In this document: positions 12,801 to 23,300 of the stretch, piece by piece
How the letters are laid out: each line of letters begins with the position of its first letter
Position numbering within the stretch: position 1 is the first letter of the stretch
Source: Ehretia macrophylla
Lineage: Eukaryota > Streptophyta > Magnoliopsida > Boraginales > Ehretiaceae
Reading direction: 5' to 3'
Assembly (NCBI GenBank): GCA_037974665.1
Contig: CM075778.1
Location: forward strand, 6,747,001 to 6,811,000
DNA length: 64,000 nt
Translations under genes and position numbers: made by a program
The notes under the pieces: model-generated
Databases searched by the model: none
The model's input: only the letters and a program-made list of their open reading frames with translations
What the model was told of the DNA's origin: nothing

Positions 12801-13209
12801 TTTGGAAAGCTACTCAAGAGCAATAGAAACCCTGGCCTTCACGGTCCTGTCACGGATAGAAGATGTTCTCCATGCCGATTCAGTAGCAAGGAATCCATCC
12901 TCTACAGAAGAGAAGAGGTTCCCTCCAAAAGAAACATTACCTTCATCAGGACCAGAAAATTTTCCAAATGCTAAAGAAGAGGAAGAGAATCTAAATTCTT
13001 CAGAGACACCGACTGCAATGACGCTATTGGATTTTATAGGTTGGAATTTGGATCAACCAGAGGCTGATACGAAGAACGATTACAAGGAGGAGTTCTCAAA
13101 AGATGCAGATCTTAAGCCGATGAACAAACCACCTATCATTGTGACCAACAAAAGAATGTCTTATCTAGACAACTTAGTTGGTTCTAGAAGTCCAACAGCA
13201 CGCCACTAA
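9837..13209 (+). CDS. ROPGEF12: Rop guanine nucleotide exchange factor (PRONE domain), ROPGEF12-like
   Basis: Activates plant Rho-type (Rop/RAC) GTPases by GDP release at the plasma membrane, in polar growth such as pollen tubes. Seven exons with GT-AG borders and open phase: 9837-10125, 10760-10876, 11305-11459, 11721-11795, 11902-12171, 12266-12586, 12784-13209; 550 residues from this ATG. The PRONE domain runs from about residue 98 ([20 protein letters not shown]) to about 455, with the [15 protein letters not shown] and [12 protein letters not shown] blocks. The C-terminal tail ends in RSPTARH, as in pollen RopGEFs. The N-terminal block [14 protein letters not shown] matches the recalled start MVRALEEEQE of Arabidopsis ROPGEF12, but that Met codon is GTG at 9906. 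The alternatives are ATG 9837 (chosen because it keeps the conserved block), GTG 9906 (527 residues) or ATG 9969 (506 residues). Orthology to ROPGEF12 also rests on the RPS17-GL2 neighbourhood. Confidence 0.93.
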
Positions 13210-13796
13210 CTGACGTAACAGCAGGAGAAGATAAACTCAAATCAAAGCAAGGACTGACTAGCAGAGTTCATCAAAGTTGAAGATAGGTTGGCCTTGAATG
13301 TATATATCTAAATGAATCAAAGCCATCTAGGTTGTCATTAATTATTTATTTTGTAGATAGAAAAGAGTTAGTAGATCTAAAGGGTCTGAAAGAGCTTTTC
13401 ATATGCTTCCCTTTAGTAAAACAAATCAGTATCACCTGTCTGAGTTTTAAATAATGGAAATATTGATGTTCACCGAAAATATTCGCCCCCTGCCCCCCTC
13501 CCCACTCCCCCTCAACCCCCCTCCCCACTCCCCCTCAACCCCCAAGGAAATGGAGTTCGTTGGGAGCTCCAATCCCATGTTAGAAGATACCAAGATCTAC
13601 AGCTATAAAGAATCTACCCGGATGTCAATTAGAAGATCAAGGTATCATAAGCAGCAGAAAGCCAATAAGTTAAAAGAAATGATCATATGATCCAATAACT
13701 TCCATCGTTGTCTGAGGTAAGCTTCAGATATACTTACAGGTTGTAGAAATGAGATCAAATACAACAAGAATATTGAAAATTGCAGATCTAGAGATC
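13210..13796. other. Intergenic region between RopGEF and psaH, with C-rich tandem repeat
   Basis: This holds the 3' flanks of two convergent genes. Apart from the C-rich block at 13484-13543, nothing notable is seen. Confidence 0.6.
13484..13543. repeat. C-rich imperfect tandem repeat (about 23-bp period)
   Basis: Two near-identical 23-bp units of the type CTCCCCACTCCCCCTCAACC follow a further C-rich run. The minus strand has more than four runs of at least three G with short loops, so it fits a G-quadruplex (plus strand: i-motif) pattern. It lies 275-335 bp past the RopGEF stop. Confidence 0.7.
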
Positions 13797-15543
13797 TTAG
13801 ATTTTGCCACGTGGCCCAGGCTTAGGCGGAAGTTGTGGACCCTTCTTAATGGGTAGAACGTCCCCTGATGCTGTGGCGCTTAGGTAAGCGAGCAAAGAGC
13901 CACCTCCCAATATGCAGAATTTGAGCAACAGACCTCTCTTGGTGAATGGAGCAGCAAATGTCTCGAAGAACTTGCTCTACAATGATAGAATGCTAATGTA
14001 AGACTATTTCTACATGAAAAAAGAGGTGCTGGAAACTTGGAATCAGGAACATGCAATAGCATCACAGTAATTCATAACTATGAAGTAAGTAACACGGTGA
14101 CGAGCCTATAATGAAAATCTCAATGTTTCGATTAAGTTTATTCAAGACAGACACCTTTCAGTCACATTCCTCTAACTCCGGGGAGCAACATCACATTAGC
14201 AGCAAGATCAAGAGAGTCATCTTTGGCATAAAAATAAGCATTAGATACGAAAAAAATATGAAATTTACATAGGAGGCAGTGGTCATATCATAGATTCATA
14301 GTCCTCAACAAGTACGATTCAACTATTTCAAATCCGAATCTGATTTTCACGCACCACTTTTGGTTTCACATTGTTGGAGGGGGCTTTTATTTAATTTTTC
14401 TGTATTATTATGCACTTCACTGTATTTTTTCACTATTGTTGCATAATCTGTTCAATATTAATAATGCAAATCTTTTTAAACTACAGAGCTACTTAGAGGC
14501 CTTCGGGTGGACAGTAGCCGAGACCTTTTTAGCAAAAGCACAGATATTCAATTAGAACAAAGCTCCAAATTACATGCATACTCTTGGCAGAAACATCAAT
14601 TCTCATAGTCTTAATCATGTAAATCTCAACTGCTTAACTAATATCACATGTTACCTTTTTGCTCTACATATGAGACATTGATAAAGGGACATAATGAGCC
14701 AGTGAGTCGCGGAGCACGTTGTTGTGAGGGTGTACACAGGATTTGGAAAAAAATCTTTTTTTTTTTTTTAGAAAATAAAAAAACCTTTGTATTGGACTCT
14801 TAGGTATGAGTGCCCCGTTGAACATAGGTGTACACCCCCTAACCACCGATTCCTCTGCCAGTGCCAGTGACTGAAGTCTTTAAATGCCATGAATCTCCAT
14901 TTACACTACGACAAGTCGATTCCTACTCTTTAAGATTCTATGAACTTAGGATTCTCCAGAATGTGGAAAAGTATCAGTGATGCAAGTAGATTCAAGTACC
15001 ATATGTGACATCCACTTGGCGTGGAAAGTAATTTATAAGTTAGTGTCATCAATTAAAGGCATAACTTTAATTATTCTTAAGCTAATTACACTAATCTCAC
15101 TTGCAAACTCGACATTTTGAGAATTTTGAACTTGAAACGTGACAGTAGAATTGTAAACTCAAGAAGAGTGATGTACCTGGAGGGGGTTGTAAGGTGAAGG
15201 TGCATCTGACCCATACAAGTCCCACTGCCCAGTGGTGTTACCCAAATCCTCTAAATCGAAGTACACACTCTTGTCACCATATTTTGCTACCACAGCACCA
15301 GACCTGCATAAAAAAAAATGCCATAACCAAACATAAATCAAAACGGGGTTATGGAAGAGCAATCCAAGCATCGTGCTGCTAGGCGAAGCTGCCCAACATG
15401 ATCAATATACTTCACCTGTGTTTAGAGGTTTTGAAGGTCATGCATGATGGCTTAACATTGAGCTTAGTTCCAGCAAGAGAGCTTCCAGCGAGGCCTTTAA
15501 TGGTGGTTGATTGAACTGCAGCAAAGGATGTAAGAGATGCCAT
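13797..15543 (-). CDS. PSAH: Photosystem I reaction centre subunit VI (PsaH), chloroplast precursor
   Basis: PsaH is a small thylakoid membrane subunit of photosystem I, needed for docking LHCII in state transitions. Three exons on the minus strand: 15416-15543, 15177-15303 and 13797-13976; GT-AG borders, 144 residues, the usual family length. Residues 1 to about 48 form a Ser/Thr/Ala-rich transit peptide ([17 protein letters not shown]). The mature part begins near [20 protein letters not shown], and the conserved [17 protein letters not shown] follows. One membrane helix spans about residues 101-120 ([19 protein letters not shown]). The C-terminus PKPGPRGKI is typical. Intron 2 is long (1.2 kb) and contains a dispersed repeat. 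The gene is convergent with RopGEF and divergent from RPS17. A G-box lies 93 bp upstream of the ATG. Confidence 0.97.
15001..15110. repeat. Dispersed repeat in psaH intron 2, related to copies at 18795-19010
   Basis: It shares the exact 17-mer TTATAAGTTAGTGTCAT with 18851-18867, followed by similar 'aattattctta-agc' sequence. Weaker relatives lie near 31010-31130 and 41265-41345 (opposite strand, 'acttataaa...gatgtgggatatta'). The family is unknown and non-coding. Confidence 0.45.
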
Positions 15544-16656
15544 GGCCTCTATATTTCAAACTAACAAAACTACTTTGATTCTCAAATGGACATTTATGGA
15601 CCATTTTGATATTTTCTACATGGATCTTGGAAATACACGTGGCAACTTGGTTTTCTTTGGAGAGAGATGCAATCTCATTTAAGAGGTTCCACATCAATCA
15701 TGGATGGATAAGCCTATCGGATAGCCTATTTGAGATTATTTGATCAGACTCTGAGCAGTCTCTAGCGGTGTTTGATTATTTCCGTGACATATAACGTTAT
15801 AAAAAAAAATTATTTATTTATCAATGTAGAATAATTATTGGAGATCATATTTTTGAGTAAATTCAATTTGATATCTAGTTTAGAATTTATAAGTGGTAGT
15901 GTATTATTTAGATAATTTTATCAAATTATATATCATTGGATTTTTTTCTTAATCTTATAATATTATGAATGATATTTTATCCTTGTCAGTGATGTTTAAC
16001 TTTCTTTACTTGCTAAATTTTTTTATTTATATGAATTATATTAGACATTCAATTAAAAAATGCTTAGAAAATAGAGAGAGAAATTGTCTTCTGAAATGTA
16101 AAATGCATTACGTTTGTGCTCTTTAGAAGTAACATTGGATGGCTTCTTCTTTTTTTCACCAGAATTGGAGCCTCTTTCGAGTACTCTAAAACCAAATAAA
16201 TGGTTAATTGAAGACTGTAAATGCATATTACAAGTATATGATGAGTTTCATATTAAACATGTTTATCTTAAAGTGAACATTTGTACAAATTAGTTAGCTA
16301 ACAATGTCATCAATTAGCCACTTAGAGCCCACATCGTGGATAACATTCCTCACTCTCTTTTAGTATTATTAGAAATAAGAAACAGAGCGAAACATCCTCC
16401 CGATTAATAGCTAAAAATCAAATAAATAGAACAAAAGGGCCAAAATGAATAAGGCCCCAAAGTAAAGAAAAGTGCAAACAAAGGACAAGCCCAGAAAAAT
16501 AAGAAATTATAAGAAATGGGCCTAGCCCAAACAATAGATGCAACATATAGGACAGTCCCAATTCTATATAACAAACTACTTAAGTAGCCCAACAACGCTC
16601 CGAGCCTACAATCCATATCCAAGGCTAGCACCGTAAGGGGTCCAAGGGAGTTTTAA
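15544..16656. other. Promoter side of psaH and gene-free DNA
   Basis: Past the G-box region it is AT-rich. A short open frame at 16404-16631 on the minus strand has no recognised domain and no homologue I can name. Confidence 0.5.
15636..15641 (-). promoter_or_regulatory. G-box in the psaH promoter
   Basis: The sequence ACACGTGGCA contains the palindrome CACGTG, 93 bp before the psaH ATG. G-boxes at such positions are common in light-regulated photosynthesis genes. A GATAAG I-box-like motif follows at about 15706. Function is inferred from motif and position. Confidence 0.5.
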
Positions 16657-16935
16657 GGGTATCCTCAGTAGATAATCTATAATGCAAATTTTTTTAAATT
16701 TGGATTTTTTAGAGTTTATGATCCAAAAAATAATATTTTTCATGACAAAAGTACGTAAAGTTTACCACTTTTAACTTAAAAGATGTTTGAGGTTCTATTT
16801 TGGCATCTTTTACGCCAAAAGTAATGGATTTCACGTACTTTTATCATAAATAGTATTACTTTTTGGGGGCATGAGACTCTATAAATATCTAAATTTAGAA
16901 AGATTTACATTTTAGAGCCCTTATTGAGGATGCCC
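16657..16935. mobile_element. Tourist-type (PIF/Harbinger) MITE
   Basis: The 279-bp element begins GGGTATCCTCAGTAGATAAT, and its right end read in reverse is GGGCATCCTCAATAAGGGCT. The inverted similarity extends about 100 bp into each side. It is flanked by the trinucleotide TAA on both sides (16654-16656 and 16936-16938), the target preference of PIF/Harbinger elements. There is no coding capacity. Confidence 0.75.
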
Positions 16936-17984
16936 TAAACCTAATTAGGTGGAGCAAAAATCATAATCATTTTATTAGGCATTTGGTCTAGCAACATGAT
17001 TTTTGTTTTAAATGCGAGAAATTTGAAGATCGATTTTTGGAGTTAATATTTTAAATAATGTAATATTACTTTATAAGCGTCCTTTAAATAAATAAAAAAA
17101 CTATAATCATTTTCAATTGTTTAAACGATATTTTGTTGGGAAAAAAAGTAGGAAAGGTGCTACTAACCAGAGGCTAGAACGCGGGAGAGCAAGACCAGCT
17201 ACAGAAAAGCTCCAATGTTTCCTATAGAGGAATTTACATAGAGAGAAACCATAATCATTTTCAACTTATGTGATTACTTTGTGTTAGGGCTATACAAAAT
17301 TGTAGACTTTCCAATAGATTATAATTTTTTTAATCAAATACTCACCAAAAACAAATATTGGCTTTTGCTAGCTATTTTTGCAAAAGGGAAATATAAGGTT
17401 AATATTACCATTAGTGCTTTAATTATTTACAAAATTCAGTATATCTTGGAAATGTTTTAACTACGAAACTTTATTTTAATTACAATTTTTTAAAAATTAA
17501 AGAAGGATACAACTGCCTTACACCATAGATTACATGTCTTTTTTACAACATATCTTATTCTATTTTTCGCATTAAAAATATTAGTTGGACTAACAAAATA
17601 CCGTCTAAATATGGACTAATACAAAATAAAAGTTCAAGTACCAGTAAGTCCAAAAGATTATCAAAATAATGGAAATCTAATTAAGAAAAAGAATAAGTAA
17701 AATATAAGTGAAAGCCTACCCAAATCCATAATTTCCCAAATCGTTGACACCTAAGAAGCAAAAAAACTCGGGGTAGTGCAGTAGCAAACAAAAAAAAGTA
17801 ACATTTTGGGTTTCAAACTCATTTACTGTTTAATAAATTTAGACTCTTAACTAATTTAAAATATGTGTTAGTTGTATTTTATATCGGTGAATTGTTAATT
17901 AATGATCGAATTCCACCAGACTCAATTAGTTATTGGGTTTCGTCAAATAAAAAAAAAAAGCGAAAAATGAAAAATCCAAAATCA
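16936..17984. other. Gene-free AT-rich stretch before RPS17
   Basis: It contains the dispersed repeat at 16999-17095 and long A/T runs. No gene is seen until the RPS17 promoter. Confidence 0.6.
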
Positions 17985-17990
17985 TATAAA
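17985..17990 (+). promoter_or_regulatory. TATA box of RPS17
   Basis: TATAAA sits 52 bp before the RPS17 ATG in an otherwise A-rich leader region, consistent with a start of transcription about 25-30 bp downstream. Confidence 0.5.
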
Positions 17991-18041
17991 ACGCCACCCT
18001 CCACAACTCGACACTCTCTTATCCAAACTCACATCTCTCCA

Positions 18042-18506
18042 ATGTCTCTGACCTCACCTCATCTCCTCTCCTCCCAATTCAAATCCCTCTCCCTCAACCT
18101 CACCACCTCCTTCCTCCATGGCACCACCCCCCTACCCCACCCCACCAAACCACCCACCCACCACCACCCATCACCCCCCACTTTCCTCCCACCCATTCGA
18201 GCCATGAAGTCAATGCAAGGCCGTGTAGTCTGCGCCACCAGCGACAAGACAGTCGCTGTTGAAGTCACCCGACTCGCCCCACACCCCAAGTACAAGCGCC
18301 GTGTTAGGAAGAAGAAGAAGTACCAGGCCCATGACCCTTTGAACCAATTCAAAGTTGGTGATGTTGTCCAGCTTGAAAAGAGTAGGCCCATTAGCAAGAC
18401 CAAGACTTTTGTTGCTATTCCTGTTCCTAGTCGTAGTGGGCCTAAGCCCAAAGGTGTTGGGCCTCAGGAGCTTGGGCTTCCACTTGAGTCTCAGCAGCAA
18501 CAGTGA
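18042..18506 (+). CDS. RPS17: Plastid 30S ribosomal protein S17, chloroplast precursor
   Basis: S17 is a primary rRNA-binding protein of the bacterial-type small ribosomal subunit; this nuclear copy serves chloroplast translation. The single exon codes for 154 residues. ATG 18042 was chosen because it follows the TATA box and opens a Ser/Leu/Thr/Pro-rich transit peptide (MSLTSPHLLSSQFKSLSLNL to about residue 53); the frame is open further upstream, but that part runs through non-coding promoter-like sequence. The S17 core is residues 55-128: MQGRVVCATSDKTVAVEVTR, the basic HPKYKRRVRKKKKYQAHDP stretch, and the family signature GDVVQLEKSRPISKTKTF. The C-terminus has a plant-type Gly/Pro tail and ends in a Gln run. 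Arabidopsis RPS17 is also a single-exon gene next to GL2, as recalled. A decayed partial copy of its 3' end lies downstream. Confidence 0.95.
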   Translation: MSLTSPHLLSSQFKSLSLNLTTSFLHGTTPLPHPTKPPTHHHPSPPTFLPPIRAMKSMQGRVVCATSDKTVAVEVTRLAPHPKYKRRVRKKKKYQAHDPLNQFKVGDVVQLEKSRPISKTKTFVAIPVPSRSGPKPKGVGPQELGLPLESQQQQ

Positions 18507-18794
18507 AAATTCACGAAAGTTGGGAGCCTTTTGGGTATTTGAAAAGTTTTTTTGTAGTTAAAGATGTGTTTGCTTGTGGTAATTGTTGTTATGAATTCTT
18601 GATATTATGTAATTTGGATCTTTGATGTTGTTTAATGAATAACGATTTAGGTGTTAATCTGATTGCTTGTTTATGATTCTTTTTTTTTTGGAATTGTCTT
18701 GTTTGTTTCTTGATTTGCTAAAAATCTTGCTGCATTATGTGTATGTTTGAAATGGGATTATGGAGTTAAGAGGATGTTTCTCTTAGATGAAAAA

Positions 18795-19010
18795 AAGTTT
18801 TATAATGTAATGTACCCTGTCGGTAAGATACATAATACGAGTGTGGCTTATAAGTTAGTGTCATGGACTTAAATAATTACTCGGGTTAAGCACTCTTGGA
18901 TAGAAAACTGTTATAATGTGCAGCGTTGGTGGTGGGATACATGATATGAGCATGATTTATAAGTGAGCGTCAGGGATTTAAATAATAACTTGGATTAAGC
19001 ATTGGGGGCC
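18795..19010. repeat. Two imperfect tandem units of about 112 bp
   Basis: The block around 'cttataagttagtgtcat...aattactcgggttaagca' at 18797-18905 is repeated as 'tttataagtgagcgtca...aataacttggattaagca' at 18909-19005. The units belong to the dispersed family also seen in psaH intron 2. They lie between RPS17 and its partial copy. Confidence 0.6.
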
Positions 19011-19099
19011 AATTGATATTTTGTGAAGAAAGTTATTCTCAAGGCTAAAATTTGGGTCTTGCTTGAGGTTTCGAGGGGTTTGGGCATTGCGCAACATGT

Positions 19100-19290
19100 A
19101 AGTTGTGTCTGAGGAGCTTATGCTTCCTTTAGAGTCTCGACAAAAGCACCATTAGCATTGAAAAAGTTGAGAGCTTTGTTAGTACTTGATAAGCTATTTA
19201 GTAGTTAAATGTGTCTTGTTATTAGGTTGTGCATTATGTATCAAATAGGATCATGGTGTTTATTGACAGAAGAGTACTTTAAATTGGTAA
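19100..19290 (+). pseudogene. Degenerate partial duplicate of the RPS17 3' end
   Basis: The RPS17 end 'caggaggcttgggcttcc'-like region and the 3' flank recur here in the same order: 'gaggagcttatgcttcctt', 'agagtctcgacaaaagca', 'aaaaagttgagagcttt', 'tacttgataagctatttag', 'tagttaaatgtgtc', then 'gtgcattatgtat...ggatcatgg'. These match 18463-18770 (coding end, stop region and 3' flank) with many substitutions. The frame is not kept and there is no start. It is best read as an old local duplication that also copied the 3' flank, so it did not arise from a processed mRNA with a poly(A) tail. Confidence 0.65.
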
Positions 19291-20367
19291 TGATTCAATG
19301 ATTTTAGATAGTCTGTTGGGTTCACTAGATGGCTGTGTAATTTTTTTGGGGATTTTGAAATTTTGAGTTTGATGTCATAATATTGTGTTGATGATTCCAT
19401 TCATATTGTTGATTCTGGATGAAATTTAATGAAAGTGTTCTATTATTTGAGGACCGAGAGTAAGTTTCTTTCGTATAAGCATGCAAGAGCTCTGGATGCC
19501 CATATTATGTTGTCCAAACTGCCTTCTAGATGAACTGCACGAAACCAACAACTTTTCTGTTTCAGTACTTCTTGCGGCTTGATTGTTGTCTAGCCATGTT
19601 TTTCCTCAGTTCATTGGTATGTACATTGTTGAGAGGCAGCAGCTGGAGTCTTTTCTTTTAGGCTTTTGATTGTTATCATGAATTATAAGCTTCTTGGTTT
19701 TGTGATGGACTCTCCATGGAAATCCTTAAAGCTTTTGAGATGACAAAGACTGGAAGTTCGAATATCTGAGAGGAAAGGAATTCCAGATCATTCAGATTTA
19801 AGGTTCGGGTTCGGGGTATGGATGGAATCAAAAAACTTTGCATGCCATAGATTTTTTCTTTTTTGTTTGATTCAGCATAAAAGTTATCCTAGAAATATCT
19901 CTCTCTTGTTTCAATGCAGTTGTTAACTTGTGTGTTTCTTCATAAAATATCCTCTTGTTATTACTCTCTGTTTCTATCTGCTCTTTCTGAGAAGTTATTT
20001 TCTCCTCTGCTTCTGCTTATCCGTTACTTTAGGGTGTAAACTAGAGCTGCAGGCTGAAATGCTGCTCAATGCCTTCATTACATTATAATCGTAGTCTTTA
20101 TGAAATTGCTTCATAATATGCAACTTACCGGGAAATGGTAAGAAACGTGCAATTTTCTCATTTTGCTAAGGGTATTGAGGACATGTGGAAGAATACTAGT
20201 TTAAACATGTCTCGGCTGAAAAACTCCAATTCCATGTTTTAAGTTTACAAAAAAGTCGAAAACTAAGAACCAAGTCTGAACGTTCTTTTATAATCCTTTA
20301 ATAGATTAAACAAGAAATGTTAAGATGTACAATTCATTGGAATTTATCTTCTGCTTAGCAAGCAAAA
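19291..20367. other. Intergenic region between RPS17 and GL2 (convergent)
   Basis: No open frame of note and no clear repeat. It includes the 3' flank of the GL2 gene. Confidence 0.5.
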
Positions 20368-23300
20368 TTATGCATCTTCACATTGCATACTGGCTTTAAT
20401 CTTTTGCACTGTACATGATATGAGGCTGTTAACTGACTCTATAGACTCCACAGTAAGTTTTGATGTTGGCGAGTTGCTAGCCAGGACTTGAAAAGCTATG
20501 GTGAGTAAAGATCCTCCTTCTGCAGACTTCTCGTCTGGCCTGGAAGTGATAACCAAAGGCTGTTGTTCAATCCCATCAGGAAGAATCGAGAAACCTGAAG
20601 GTAAGACAGCAAGGTTGCTCGAGTTGCAGCCTGTGATGACTGATTGCATGTCATTGATGTCCACCGGAGAGTAGACCACCATGGATTCATACCCATTTGT
20701 GCAACTATCTTGGAGTATCCACATTGTGCTACACTTTGATTGCATCGTCTGTTTCCATGATAAAATTCAAACTTTTAAGAATGATTTTGCTTCATTTTGT
20801 AAGAGGCAATGAACATATAAAAGGTTTCTTCTCAGGGGACAGAAGAGTCACCTGGAGAGTGACTGCATTTCCTCGATCCTGACCTTTGGCCAAGCTCGCA
20901 ATGGATTGTGCCGGACCTCCATTGAACATGACATCCCACTGAAATGTGTACAGGAAATAGTTTGAAACAGCTTTATCTCGATAATATTTTCTAGAACATT
21001 GTTATATATCACCCGAGTAACTACTAACCTCATTTCGACGTGTCTCATCTCTTAAGAAATCGAACAGGAGACGATGAGAGACTGGCAACCACACTGAAGA
21101 AACAGCACACAAGATCACACCCTGAGGTTCTCCAGGGTCATTTAAATTCTTTCGAGAGGCCACCCTTATGTCATCTCCTGTTTTGCTTGCTACTTTTGTC
21201 CATGTATTGTAGCTAGAAGCTCCAAGTGCACGACAAAAACTCCATGTCATTCTATGTGCCATTTTCAATATGCTTTTTCTCCCGGCCAGTGTTGCAACGC
21301 CTGCTCCAGTAATTTCAAATTAAGATAGATTTATGTGTCAGATATATCAAACTAATTTAATTTACATGATTAATAGTTTATAGATTTAGATTAAGTGGTC
21401 ACTTATTATGGTATCTAAATTCAGTTATCCAAAATGTTGTGTACAAATCTCATCACTATAGCTCGTTTATCACATGTATAGTTTAAATTTCACTTGCACG
21501 TGATGAGACATATTGGAGACACATTAGTATAAATTTTGTTTACAACATGCATAGCTTAAAAACTTGACTTATACGCGAAGGGATGTGTTCGAGATATTAA
21601 ATGATGTAAATATACATTAAATTTTTAGATTAAGTGATCATTTATTGCTGTAATGTTGAAATGTAATTTATTCCAACACAAACCAAATAATAGCCAAAGT
21701 AAGTGACACTTACCACTTGAATCCTTGGTGGGAATGTTTGTTGCCATGGAGAAAACAAGCCGCTCACATTGCTGCTGCAATGTTGCCATCCAATGCTTTG
21801 CACCAAAAGCTAATCCGCTGTTGACTATTGCACGATACAAGGAGTGGACTGTGCTTCTACGGCATTCTAAGTGCTCCACCCACGTCACCTGAAGTTTAGG
21901 AGTTATAAGGCTTTGCTCTTTTTTTAATTTTTTTTTACTGTTTCTCGGGAGCGTTAATTCCTACTAAACCAAACCAAATGAATCAAGCTTATCCTACCAG
22001 GAAGGGTCGACTGAAAATATTAGGTAGAGAATCGTTGAAACTATTTTCGAAAGATCACAAGAGTAAATGACAAATTTAGCTTCTTATATTTACCGTGTTT
22101 GATAAGTTGGTCTCTTATCTTTAAAAACGTTTGCTTTTGGTCCTTTATTTCATGTTTGTTAGTTGTATCACCAAAGTTCTACGGCCATTTTTCATCTAAA
22201 ATTTATAACTTTTTCACATGTTTGACAATAATATCTCGGTAATTTGGGAATTTCAATAGTCACTTACAGGGATATTATTGTCAAACATGTGAAAAGATCG
22301 TCAATTTCTAAAAAAGAAAGGCCTAAGAACTAACGGTGACATACTAACACACGTTCATACATAAGAGACCAAAAGATAACACTTTTGAAAATAGAGTATC
22401 CAAATTAGTCAAACACGACAAACATAAAGGATTAAACGTGTCATATACCCAAAACATATAATTCAAACGTTTGGGAACATTTTGGAAGAAGTGTAAATCA
22501 TTGGAATACCATGCTCAATGATTCTATTTTTTTCACAAGAAAAGGCAAAAAGTTCATGATAAATGCTACCTTACAGTGACCATCTGCTTGATCTTCGATG
22601 ATGCACCCGGATGGGCGCTTCTTACACTTGGCTAGAGAGGCATTTTCTTCGAGTCTATCAACTGAGACATCAACAATTGCCCACTGATCTGGATTTAATT
22701 GTTTGCAGTATCTGATAAAATACACTTCTCTGGTGGCCACAGTTGGGGTGAGCATTTGCAGCTCCGCAAACATCTGCAAGATATAGAATTGTAAGTACCT
22801 AGTCGGGATTCAAGAGTAGTTTAATAGTAAATTATTCTCTTAATAATTGGGAGACCAGAGTTCGAATCTCATAAGAATGAAGGTGGGAGGTAAAAAAACC
22901 CATTAATTTACAGTAAGATTATATGCAACTCTGAGAAAACCATTAGATTTTTTTTTTGGTCGAAAAAAACCATTAGGCAATTATTTTTAGTTTTTTTCGC
23001 AACAGTTTTAGGTTTTGCTATTAATGGTTTTTAGTATTTTCGCAACAGTTTTAGGTTTTTAGGTTTTTCGCAACTGTGACTTTATCTAATGGTTTTTTTC
23101 GACCAAAAAATAAATCTAATGGCTTTCTCACAGTTGCATATAATTTTATTGTAAATTATCAACTGCCATAGTTTTTTTTGTAAATAATAAGCAACAATTT
23201 AAAACTGTTGCAATCAAATTGTAATTTTAACACGAAAAAAGGTAATTTCATAAACAATTATTAACTAAAAGAGATAAAAGAAATTTTAAACGTTGCAATT

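Noticed and set aside
16404-16631. Open frame of 75 codons (minus) that looks membrane-like
   Set aside because: The hydrophobic residues come from T-rich sequence; no start context, no family similarity, and it lies next to a MITE.
18059-18451. Long open frame of 130 codons on the minus strand across RPS17
   Set aside because: It is the antisense shadow of the S17 coding region; its composition follows the S17 codons and no domain is recognisable.
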